DNA from: Odontesthes bonariensis
Lineage: Eukaryota > Chordata > Actinopteri > Atheriniformes > Atherinopsidae
Length of the DNA stretch: 64,000 bases
Direction of reading: 5' to 3'
NCBI RefSeq assembly: GCF_027942865.1
Contig: NC_134509.1
Coordinates: forward strand, 23,928,697 to 23,992,696
This document shows, piece after piece, positions 13,619-24,359 of the stretch (position 1 is its first letter; every line of letters starts with the position of its first letter). The translations under genes were made by a program, and so were the position numbers. Below the pieces are notes generated by a model. The model was not told the origin of the DNA. It saw only the letters and a list, made by a program, of their open reading frames with translations, and made no database searches.

Positions 13619-16028
13619 ATGCTCCGGCCGTGGGCTGCGCACTGGATCACAGCTGTGCTCCTGTGTCGGACGATGGCTCAGTACTCCAGCGACCAGTGCA
13701 GCTGGCGAGGAAGGTGAGGATGGGATCGAGATAAAGACTTTCTGATCAGTCGAAGCAAATTGTGATTTATCATTCAATGATGGGCTCAGAAATGCACACA
13801 CATTCAGTTCATTCAGGTATGTTAAAAGGCGTGCATTGTAGGCTATTCTCAAATAAATCCAGAATCATTTTAGAAAGGGATTTTCATCGGTTTACTGATC
13901 AATTCTGAGTTAATGCTGAGCACTTATGGAGTGAGCTCTATCTGTATTTAAGAAAGGGAGGTTTTGTGTTTGTCTGTTGTGTATTAAAAGAGTCTAAAAC
14001 GGTCATTTCAAGATTCAAGGTTGTTCTCATGAAGGGCACTCGAAGCTCGGATTAAAATAACCTAATAAATGAAAGTGGAAGATCAGGATGTTCCGACCGC
14101 CAATGTTTCTGGTTACTATTGCGAGAGGCAGCGTACAGTGTTTTAACAGAGTTATCCAGAACCAACAGATGGAGAGAAGCGACTTTAACTCTTTCGACAA
14201 CGTTCTGCGAATGTTTTACCTAAAGAAAATACTCGCCTCAGTCGCCTGGAGGTTTTGTAAATGTATATGATCACAGGAATGTCTCTGCTCCAGTTCCTAT
14301 CTTAAGTAAACACAGCCATATGGCGCCTTTGATTACAACGTCAAGTCCCCCCCAAGTCATAAAAAATGAAAGGCTTTACTTTACACTGTGGTGTTGTAAA
14401 GTTTAATCGCCTCAAACGTCTAAAGATTTTATCAGCTTTCAGGCCATTCACACCAGAGACAAGTGAAAGATCTCTTTGCCAGCAACTGTTACTCCACATT
14501 AGTTTAATTTCATCTCCTCTATATGTTTATTTAACTTTGCATGCTGTTAGAGATTTCTGAGTCACATGAGTATCTTTAGGTAAAATTGGCTGGTACTCTT
14601 AGGTTTTCAGTCATATTCTCTACTCTGTCAGCTCTCTGTATGTGGTATGTGATATGTGTCTGTCTCCTTGTAGTGGTTTGAGCCACGAGTCTCATCGCAG
14701 GGATGTGGAGCAGGTATACCTTCGCTGCTCTCAGGGGTCTCTGCAGTGGCTCTATCCCACAGGGGCCATCATTGTGAACCTGCGACCGAACGTAGAGCAG
14801 TCATCAGGACACATGGCAGGTCTCCATGTGTGCATTAAGGCCCAAATCCACTCCCAGGTAGAGCAAGAGACCAAAATGATGAAATTAACATCTAGAGTTT
14901 GGATTGATCTATTTGGGTAATGTACCATTTCTCAATGTGTCCTTTTCAGGGTTCTCGTGTGTATTTAGAGCACGAAGGGGATCTGAGGCTGCTGCTTTCA
15001 GACGAGGACCAGGCTCGGGGTGCAGTGCACTGTTTCAGCCTGGCAGGGGGGGCTCTGTTTGTGGAGGCCATCCCCCAGACAGACATCAGTCGGAGGATCA
15101 CAGCTTTCCAATATGAGCTGGTGCCCAGCCAGGGACCAGGGGCTCACATGTACACATACCTGCACCCTGGTTCAAGTGAGTGGCAGTTTTGTCATTTTTA
15201 TTAGCAGTGAAACTTTTTTAAGTAAAAAATTTAACAATGTAATTCAAACTTTAATTCCCTCACAGTATTAATCTCATGTTAAAAAAATTGGACCTGCAAA
15301 TGAGACAAATGTTCAATTATCAATGAACCATAGTGAGCCTCCCTTCTAACTATTATTGCATTAAAACAGTTAGTCTAAAGCAGCTAGCTATAAATAGTCA
15401 ATTAAACACACCAACATGTATTCTGAGCTTTCAGTACATTTGTAAACAGTTAGTTCAGAAAAACAAAAGAGTACATTTTTATTCTTCTATTCATATGTTC
15501 ATAGGTAGTGGCAGATAACTATCCTCTGAAAAACTTGGTATAAGAATAAAAGCCAAAATAAAAGGATGTGTGAATAAAATTACCATACAGGACTAACCAG
15601 AACTCTTCCAAGAGCTCACAGCTGTAACATTAGCTGTTAAAATGTCCACAAATGGTTTCCGTCAACAACTGTTCATCATTCGTTTGCTCATGTCAATGAA
15701 CAAAACCTGAACCTCATTACGGTAATGAAAAAAAAATGCACGTCTTCACATTTTATTTAGACATTTTTCTGAAAATTTGGAGAAAGACCCAATTCGTGAT
15801 CAAGTGACTTTTTGACAACAGTTTCTATTGTTTGGAACTGGACCTTCACGTTGACTGTTTTGTATATTGTCTAGAGCGACAATGGCCTGTTACACTCTGA
15901 CACAGGGTAGTGACAGACATGAGGCTGACAGACAGGAGATGGTCTGACAATGTTTTTAGTAACAACAGGCCATGTCACTTTTTAACCCTTGTTTCATCAG
16001 CTCACACTCATGACACCCCCAAACCACT

Positions 16029-16065
<37 letters not shown>

Positions 16066-17283
16066 GTGTCAGCCACACATATGAAAATAAGCAGGCCAAT
16101 CAAGAGATCTTGTCAGGGTCAAGCACAAGGGTCAGCCAATCCTGCCTCAGCTGTCAATCAAGAAAAGCCCCCCCCCCGCCCCCTTACTTCTTAAAGCAGG
16201 AGTTTTGGGTAGCCCACCCACATGAGTGAGGAGGTGAAGTGGGGAAGGACGTTGGTAGGAGAGAAAGGCTGGACCTTTTTTAAAACGACAGAGGAAAACT
16301 CTCCAGTGAAGTTTCCTGTCAGTGTGTGTCTGGCATTTTGTTGCTGACATGGTCGAGGTAATTCTCTAATTATGTCTCTCCCTCCACCTGCTGATCTAAT
16401 TCACATACTCTATATTTCTCTGGACGTCCCATAAATACCCTCCAGCATAAAGTAAAAAAGAGACAAGCAGAAAAAGAATAAGCTTGAACCAATTTATTAG
16501 GTGATATAAAAACAGGGAAAGAAAATGCGACAAGAAAATAACATCTTTTTACACTGAAATCATGAAACACTTTCCCTTCCTTTTTTTCTTTTTTAGTCAC
16601 CTGCAAACCCTGTTCAGATGAGGAGGTCCTCATGGCTGTATGCACCAGTGACTTTGGTAAATACATGCACACAAATGCATATGTATGTTTGACGCTGAAA
16701 AATACAATGTCTTTATTTCCTTTCTTGACTTAGACTAGACTTAAAATGCACGTTTGTCCAGCCAAAAATGTAAGAATTTTAAGTCCTCAAAGTCTCACTA
16801 TCACATGCAGATAATGCGATTGAGATTTGAATTATTTCTGTATGTATCCTAGGCCATCATTGAATAAAGACATGTTCTGTTGTGGGAAAAGGTAATTTAC
16901 TTGCAATTTAACTCTGTTTTAATTTGAGTTTCCTTCTCTTTATCTCGCCCCCTCCCATACCTGTAGCTGGCAGTGGTACTTTTCGAGGTGTGGCGTCTGC
17001 CGCTAATGAGCACTCCCTGGTTGTAGTGACTCTAAGCCGGTTGTTCCATCAGAAGAGCGGGATGTTTGCTTGGGGTGGAGCCAGAGGACGAGGCTGGAGC
17101 GGACGTGTCAATGTTCCCGCCCGGTGCAGTGTGCACCCAGGAGAGGATGAGTACCTTTTGACCGGCTCTATCCATTTTGGTGAGGCCTGGCTTGGCTGTG
17201 CACCTCGATACAAGGACTTCTTGAAGTTGTATATCAGAGCACAGAAAGCTGGAACAAACCCCTGTCAAATAGACACAAACTAA
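13619..17283 (+). CDS. metrnl: metrnl, meteorin-like secreted protein, complete (five exons)
   Basis: Exons 13619-13713, 14674-14857, 14950-15175, 16597-16656 and 16967-17283 (TAA 17281-17283) join in frame to 293 residues. The start is ATG in a strong GCCACCATG context and is followed by a hydrophobic signal peptide ending near M-A-Q-Y-S-S-D. Landmarks of meteorin-like proteins are QYSSDQCSW, EQVYLRCSQG, YPTGAIIVNLRPN, YLEHEGDLRLL, the CKPCSDEEVLMAVCTSDF segment, VSRLF-like TLSRLFHQKSG, HFGEAWLGCAPRYKDF and a C-terminal NPC. The many cysteines fit a secreted disulfide-bonded factor. Length agrees with vertebrate METRNL (about 300 aa). In mammals METRNL (meteorin-like, also called subfatin) is a secreted cytokine-like factor of muscle, fat and macrophages; that role is inferred here by homology. 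Neighbour b3gntl1 on the same strand matches human order. Confidence 0.96.
15176..16596 (+). other. metrnl intron 3 with CA repeat
   Basis: Largest metrnl intron. It holds a (CA)n microsatellite at 16031-16061. No transposon recognised. Confidence 0.6.
16031..16061. repeat. (CA)n microsatellite
   Basis: About fifteen uninterrupted CA dinucleotides in the third metrnl intron. Confidence 0.95.
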
Positions 17284-17879
17284 GAAATCCTTCATGGCTG
17301 TGGACACAAACACTTCAAAAACAAAAAATCTGTGGGCAAGTTATGTACGGAGGGATGGATAAGGTATACGCAGGCTTAAAGTTCCTCAGTCATTGTTAAA
17401 AGCTTCTTTTCTGATTAGTTTCAATGTTTTGCTGCAGAAAAGACAGTTGGACACCTTCGTAGCCAACCTGTTCCCTGAACCCAGTTTGACTACTCATTTA
17501 TGCTGCATGTGTAAATGTCTTTGTAAATGTAAATGTGTGTATTACTGGCAGTGAGTGAGTGAGTGAATGAATGAATGAACGATTTGTGTAAATTTAAATT
17601 TGTGCCTGACTTATTAACATTTTTATTGTGAGGACGATACTGCTCATTCTTGAAATGAAACTTTGCTTTGTAAAAAGCTTTCTGTAAAATTTAGGAGTCT
17701 TCTGACAGAAGTGTATAGTATGCAGCTCTGTGAGTCTATATGTACTAAATTTGGGTGTTTTGTTTTTTTTGCTAATGAATTCAAAGGGTCTTTACATATT
17801 TACAGAAAATAAATGTTTTGCTGTTTTTTTGTTAACAAAGGGTGTACAGTTGGTTTATTTCTTTATGAAAGCACAAAAA
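17284..17879 (+). other. metrnl 3' UTR
   Basis: Follows the metrnl stop codon. An AATAAA hexamer at about 17808 is a plausible polyadenylation signal, giving a 3' UTR of roughly 0.5 kb. There is a short GAGT/GAAT repeat near 17555-17580. Confidence 0.6.
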
Positions 17880-19514
17880 TAAACTCCAACCCTATTTCCA
17901 AAATAGTTGAGATGCTGTATAAAATGTAAAAGGGGAAAAACGCAATTGCTGGCAAATCTCATAAACCAACATTGCATGCACAGTTCAAAATAGAAAACAT
18001 ATGAAATATTGAAAGTGAGACATTTTACCATTTCTGGAAAAATATAAGCTCATCTTGAATTTAATTTGCAGCAACACATGACAGCAAAGATGTTGGAATG
18101 GGACAACAAAAGGCTGGAAATGTGTGGTACTAGAAATAAAAATAGACAAACAGGTTGCAGCTAATTTGGTGTCTTGGCAACAGGTCAGTAACATGATTTG
18201 ATATATAAAAAAAAGAAAACAGAGAGGCAGAGTCTCTCAGAAGTAAAGATTGGGAGAGGCTCAGCAATCTGCCAAAAACCGGGTCCACAAATTGAACAAT
18301 TTCAGAATAATGTTCCCCAATGTAAAATTGTGAAAACTGAATATTCAAGCATCTACAGTACATAATATCGACATTTTCAGATAATCTGGAGACATCCCTG
18401 TGCGCATGGGATATGGCAGACAGTCACTACTAGATGGCTGTGATCTTTGGGCCCTCAGGCAGCTCTGCATTAAAAACTTTATGTATTGATTCTGTCATGG
18501 AAATCACTGCATGGACTCAGGAACACTTTCAGAAATCACCCTGCCATCCACAAATGCAGCTTAAAGCTCTATCATGCAAAGAAGAAGCCACATGTGAACA
18601 TGATGTCTTGATGACTGAGTCAAAGTGGAAAACTGTTCTGTGGTCTGATAATTAGACATTTAGAGTTGCATTTGAAATGTGGAGGCCATGTCCTCTGTAT
18701 TTAAGAGGAGAAAGAGATCATCCAGGCTCTTATCAGCACTCAATTAAAAAGCCTGCATCACTGATGGTATGGGGGTGCATTAGTGCTTATGGAACTGGCA
18801 GCTTGCACATCTGGAAATGCTCCATCAATGATGAAAGGTATACAGACATTTCAGAGCAACATATACTCCTGTCCAGATGACATCTGACACATTTAAGGGA
18901 AGGTCTTGCATATTTCAGCAAGATAATGCTGATCCACATACTGCTTCTTTAACAACAGCATGGCTTCAGAGTAGCTGAGTCCAGTTGCAGGACTGACCTG
19001 CCTGCAGTCCAGACCTTTCGCCAACTGAAAACATCTGGAGCATGAAACATAAAATATGACAAAGAAGACCCAGGACTATTGAGAAGCCATAATCCTATCT
19101 CAGACAAGAATTGGACAACATCCCTCTCCCAAAGGTCCAACAACTGGTCTCCTCGGTTCGCAGATGTTTACACACTGATGGTGTACACAGTGGTAAACAT
19201 GGCTCTGTCCTAATTTTTCTGAAAGGTATTGCTGCCATCAAATCAAAGATGAGTTCATATTTTTTCATGAAAATAGGGTGTTGTCTGCTGGCTGGGAGCA
19301 TCACCTGGTCTCCTCAAGAACAATCCAAGCCAACCTACCAGAAACCTTGGTTTTTCATGAAAAATATGGACGGTTGTGTTTCAGCAGTTGATGTTTTCTA
19401 TGTTTTATTGTGAATGAAATTATCGATTGTGAGATTTGGAAACCATTGCATACTGTTTTCTTTTCCATTTTACTCTGCTTCCTAACTTTTCTGGGGGAAC
19501 TGCGGTCTTGTAAT
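17880..19514 (+). mobile_element. Tc1/mariner-like DNA transposon, decayed, both ends present
   Basis: Both ends are recognisable. The start (about 17882-17963) and the reverse complement of the end (about 19430-19512) share an imperfect terminal repeat of about 75-80 bp. Between them, in several + strand frames, are Tc1 transposase blocks: K-K-P-A-S-L-M-V-W-G-C-I-S-A-Y-G-T-G-S near 18748-18801, F-Q-Q-D-N-A-D-P-H-T-A near 18916-18948 (second Asp) and C-S-P-D-L-S-P-T-E-N-I-W near 19005-19040 (Glu). Stops and frameshifts make it inactive. About 19275-19350 looks foreign to the element, probably a small secondary insertion. The copy at 11.7-12.05 kb belongs to the same family. Confidence 0.86.
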
Positions 19515-22414
19515 GCCCATGTGTGCAGTGGGGTTCAGTATTGCTGAGCAGAAAATGGAAAACCTGAAGGAATAAAAGTTACCAGCCACTTTACTGGTCA
19601 ACTTGGATGCGGACAAAGACATATTGTCCACCTACCCAGAAGAAAAAAAAATCATTATGAGTGCTCAGTTACCATTTGCTGGCAGGATAGCAGGAGTGCG
19701 TCAATGCTGTCGTCGCTACCCCTGTGGAGCCACTCTTCTGGCTGGCACCCTCTTTCCCTGCATGTGTGTGTTCATTCACTGCCAAATGAGAGGAGCAGCA
19801 ATTATGTGTTTTTCCACCACAGCAAAGATTTTTCTCTTGAGTTTCATGGAAGAAACATAACTCTCATACCAGCTGAGAGTGTCTAAACAGACTATCTGTA
19901 GATTACAGTGGTGACGTTCAAGGTTTACACAGTGTTTGGGTTTAGTGATGTAGCCTCATATCAGCAGAAAGTTGTCTTCCAAAGTGAAAAGCTAATGGCA
20001 GATATTTGATTGAGATTGGATAGTTTCTTTAAGGTTTGATGGGTGGGGAGCTGGAAGAGGAGGCGGATGTGCACCTCTCCCTCTGCCTGCTGTCAACAGA
20101 AGTGTGTGTGTGAGATGCTTTCTCTCCTTCCCCAGGAAGAGCAAGAATGGATGGAATGTCCCCTTCCTGCACACTCACTCGCACACATTTGTGTGACTAT
20201 CGCTGTGAGTATATTTGTCGACGCCATGCATTCCTCTAACCTTAATCTTAACCGTCATGGCGAAATTCTCATTTCACTTTTATTTTCATGTAAACTATTT
20301 ATGATTCTTCTTTATATGTGTCGTGTTTTTTGTGTTGCTGCTGCTGTCTTACAAACGAGATCTTTAAATATCAATGAGACTGTTCTGATACAATATAGTT
20401 GTGATGGTAATGATGAAGAAATGCTAAAACCTAATTTCAACCTGAACCCTTAAACTAAATCTAAAATCTCAAGCAAACCTTTGAACACATGTTAGGAAGC
20501 GATGACCTGAAAAAAAGTCTTCACTGTTTCAAACACTCAAACTTATCCTCACAAAGACAACATCCCGCAAAGCTTAAACCAGAGTGGACCTGAATCTGCC
20601 GGGTTTGACCTTTGCATTGGAGGTACATGGTTCCACTTCATAAATGTAAAGAAATGAGAAGGAAAAACAAGAGAGACTGAAGGGAAATAACTCAAGGAAC
20701 TGGAGTTCTCTCAGTTAGACACAAACTGAACACAGACACACAGCAACACACACAGTTGGTGGATCCATTGCTTGCTAGTTTACAATAGGTCCACAGTTTG
20801 TGCCGTCTAAGCTGTTTGTGATAAACTCAATAGTCCAGCATTCACATTTTATCAAATTACATCTGAATCCTTTAAATACACCATGTAACAAGTTTGCCTT
20901 TTTTCTAGGATCCTTCCTGTTTCTTTTTATTGATAGGCTATCTGTTAACAATGTGTGGCCTAAAGACGGTAATTAATAAAGCAGAACAATAACATTTGTT
21001 TAAGTTTATTGATTTCACAGAAGTGAGACGACTAAAGTAAGCGAGCAGGGAATCAAGACACAGCATGAAGGTTTAAGATAGATTTCATAGAACTTAGAGG
21101 GTCACTTTATAGCACATCTCACATATACTAAGGGATGTGTGTGTGTGTGCATGCATGTTTGTCTTGGGTTGTAGTTTGAGAAGACCACAACACACGCGCC
21201 CTACGCACTGCTGACATGCAAACAGGGCCAAACTGCAGAAACCCAACCCACAACAGCAACACACAGCCACCCTGGCAACAGCCCAGCTCGTCTTGGCATC
21301 CTCGCTAATTCTGGACACACTTATCCCTCTGCGCGGGAGGCCTTAATGTCAACCTTTTGGTGTGAGAGTGTGTGAGATATGGAAACAGTTTGTCCTGCAG
21401 TATGCGAGAGGCACAGCTGAGCGGTCAGCTGGAGTCCAGGGAATGGCTGAGCTCAGGGAAAATGCACATGCATGCTCCCACCCACATACTGAGTACCACC
21501 ACTGACATTTTTAATGCACTGGTTGGGGGCGGGGGTCAGTTGTTTAGCATGGTGGAACAGTATTTTAGGTTGTGTCTGGTTTCTAAAGGGGGTTCAGATG
21601 ATATGACATTTAGTGAGACTGGTGCACTCCTAGATGAGATGGATGAGTTGTTCATTTAAGTTCTAACAAATGCATTAAACATTTTGTGTGCTATACTGAT
21701 GTAAAATGAGCAAAATTATGAACACATTTGGATTGTTATGGACATTTAAAGATGTGAAGTTGCACAGAGTTCAATCGCAAAGTCATGAATTTAAAGCTAT
21801 TTCACAATGAGTAAATTCGTATTGTTGTACTTTATCTTGTATTTTCCTATTGTATGATTTATTCATTTTGAGAATCTTGTAACCTTCACTAAAGGCCGTT
21901 GGACTCCACTGATTGCCTCATCTGTAGTGAACTGTCACATCCATCTCTTGGCTTTCAAGGCAAACTTTACATCAGTAATCATAGTGATCAATTAAGATTA
22001 AAGAAGGTTGAAAATAATTAGAAATATATGTGTTTGTAGTTTAAATTGCAAAAAAAGTAGCATTGTAAATTAATTTCTGTTTATAATGTTTTAATTAATC
22101 TAATGTCTCTATCTGATTTTTAGCACAAGAAAATTAAGGAAAAATAAAAGTCCAATTAAAATGTAACAGGCAGTTTATTAAATTGATGGTTGAAATGATC
22201 AAAGAAGGACTTGAAAATAAGGATATTAAACAATTCCAACATAGAACACCTTTAACATAAAGCAAGTTTAATAAACTTCTGGGTTTAGCTACTTTGTTAT
22301 AGCAGAAGGGTGTTGGGTGGCAGCGCCCCCCTCTGGTAGAAAATTTAAATGCCGCAGCAAATTCAGGGACAATACATAAACAGGTACTGTTCCTGTTTGA
22401 AACCCCAAAATGAT
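19515..22414. other. intergenic DNA, nothing recognised
   Basis: No exon, RNA gene or named repeat could be supported. ORFs here are short (up to about 136 codons) and have no recognisable domains. A short GT-rich stretch lies near 21137-21150. Confidence 0.4.
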
Positions 22415-23349
22415 GCATATGCAGAGATGTATAGTAACGAAGTAGAACTACTTCACTACTCTACTTAAGTACTAAAATGCTGTATCTGTACTCTACTGGA
22501 GTATTATTTTTTTCTACTACTTCCACTTTTACTTCAGTATATATTTTCAATGAGTTTAGTACTTTTACTTCGATACATTTTTTATGTGCTGCATCGTTAC
22601 TTGTTATTATAAACGCACACACACACATAAAAACGTACACTCATTCATGCACAAACACACCCACACGCATACAAACACGCAAACATACATATAAAAACAC
22701 ACACACAGAAACACACAAGCATGCACACAGTTTAAGAAGGGGAAAGTTGTAGAGAAAAAAAAGCACAAGCAGGAAAGAGAGGGGAGGGATGCTTTAAATG
22801 GAGAGGGGACATGCTTGATCTGTTTGTTCACAAAGAGTTAAGCCCAGTGTTTTCAGGTGTTCTAATCACTTTTTGTTTTTACATGACATTTGTATTTGTA
22901 TGAGGCCTACTGGCCTTGAGATTTTTTCAGTTGAAAGAAAATGACAAGGATGAAAAGAAAATGTGTAATGTGTGAAGTGATGGGAGATGCTTTAAAGGAT
23001 GAAGGGACATACTTGCCAATACATATTCTTTCGTTCAAGAGTTAAGCTCAATGTTTTAAGGTGCTCTTGTACATTCCGCTGTACTGCTGTTACAGCCAAA
23101 CATTTTGAATAATATAAACAATTTGATTTTCAAACTTTCGACTGATTTCTTTAATAACTACATTACACAATACTTTTACATTTACTTTCAGTACTTGAGT
23201 AGTAATTTTAAAAATAAACTACTTCCAATACTTAAAGCGATACAATGTAACTTCTCAAAAAGCCCACTATGGAGCTCCAGCAAAGTTACATAGAGCAGTT
23301 TTTCCAACTCAGACCCCCGAAGGGCATAGGAGACAGGCTAATCGTAATA

Positions 23350-23855
23350 TTAAAGCAATACTGTGTAACATTTCTACCTTAAAATAACAACTTGAAAAAA
23401 ATTGTGCAGCTAGAATGAGTTTTAATATTACGATTGGCCTGTCTCCTATGCCCTTCGGGGGTCTGAGTTGGAAAAACTGCGCTATGTAACTTTGCTGGAC
23501 AGGCCCGGGAGCGGCCCGGGAGCGGCCCGGGAGCGGCCCGGGAGCGGCCCGGGAGCGGCCCGGGAGCGGCCCGGGAGCGGCCCGGGAGCTGAGCGGAAGT
23601 ACTTCGACTTGCTTTCTGGCACACCTACTGCAAAAACAAATAGACCCCTCTCACGCTCCCAGGTACATTTGATTACTCTTACCTTCTCGGTCGACATAGC
23701 TTGCACCTTCTGACTCCTCGCCGGTTCGTCAAAAAAAGTGAAACGTGAAAGTGAAAGGGTGTTGTATTTACGACAGAGTAACCGTACATTACCTCCAAGC
23801 CTGTAGGGGGAGCTCCATAGTGGGCTTTTTGAGAAGTTACATTGTATTGCTTTAA
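23350..23855 (-). mobile_element. TTAA-flanked MITE, inner copy inserted into the outer copy
   Basis: Bounded by TTAA at 23350-23353 and 23852-23855, in opposite orientation to its host copy. The host sequence reads AATCGTAATA-TTAA before it and TTAA-AACTCATTC after it. The copy at 54.4-54.9 kb has the uninterrupted form with one TTAA, so the insertion and TTAA duplication are directly visible. It carries the 12-bp minisatellite at 23504-23588. Confidence 0.88.
23504..23588 (+). repeat. 12-bp GC-rich minisatellite inside the inner MITE
   Basis: About seven perfect copies of CCCGGGAGCGGC. The related element at 54.4 kb has a single CTCCCGGGCC stretch at the equivalent place, so the array arose by local expansion. 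Each unit contains a CCCGGG palindrome and the array is dense in CpG. Confidence 0.96.
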
Positions 23856-24359
23856 AACTCATTCTAGCCGCACAATTTTTTTCAAGCTGTTATTTTAAGG
23901 TAGAAATGTTACATAGTATTGCTTTAAGTACAAACCATGTTTAATACTTTAGTACTTCCACTTAAGTACGGTGCTTAAAGAGCACTTCTACTTCTACTCA
24001 AGTCACTTTTTTGATAGAGTACTTGTACTTCTACTCAAGTCTGAATCGCTAGTACTTTATACATGTATGTGCATATGTTTAATTAATCGAAATTCACACA
24101 GGTTGATATTGTTTTTATGACTTAAATAATGTTCACATTTATTGGATATCACTAACTTCAGCTGCCAGCTAAGAGGTTTAATATGTGTCAGAGATTTGAA
24201 AGTGAAACAAATGAGCTCATAATACAAAGAATTGCTCTTTTTGAAGAAGTAAGAACACTCTGCATAAATCCACCATGCTAATAAAAGATGTGGGCGCGTC
24301 ACCTGAAAGCACAAGATACACTTCCTCTAAAGTTTCTTTTTCTTTGAAACAAAACAAAG

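Larger units (their letters stand above)
23232..23927 (+). mobile_element. TTAA-flanked MITE (piggyBac-like by target site), outer copy, internally deleted
   Basis: Flanked by TTAA at 23232-23235 and 23924-23927, with ends AGCGATACAATGTAAC and (reverse complement) AGCAATACTATGTAAC. The same family is present as a simple copy at 54442-54883. Compared with that copy, the outer element has lost its middle, jumping from TATGGAGCTC to CAGCAAAGTTACAT near 23278. It is interrupted at an internal TTAA by a second copy (23350-23855). TTAA target duplication is typical of piggyBac-type elements; the class is inferred from that only. Confidence 0.82.
22415..24062. mobile_element. outer repeat element with STACTT-rich inverted ends, hosting nested TTAA elements
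   Basis: The left part (from about 22420) and the right part (to about 24060) are both rich in GTACTT/AAGTAC words, such as ACTTAAGTACTAAAA on the left and TACTTGTACTTCTACTCAAGTC on the right, in roughly inverted arrangement. The pattern resembles a common teleost interspersed repeat with AGTACTTTTACTT-like arms. It is interrupted at 23232-23927 by TTAA-flanked elements. Exact ends and class are uncertain; no coding capacity is evident. A stretch of CA-rich repeats lies at 22613-22730. Confidence 0.55.

Noticed and set aside
13391-13852. Overlapping ORFs on both strands across the metrnl first exon
   Set aside because: They come from the GTGGT repeat and the GC-rich first exon; only the frame starting at 13619 continues into the spliced metrnl protein.
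23379-23862. ORFs with repeated Arg-Pro-Gly or Ala-Ala-Pro-Gly peptides
   Set aside because: Translation of the 12-bp minisatellite in non-coding MITE DNA.
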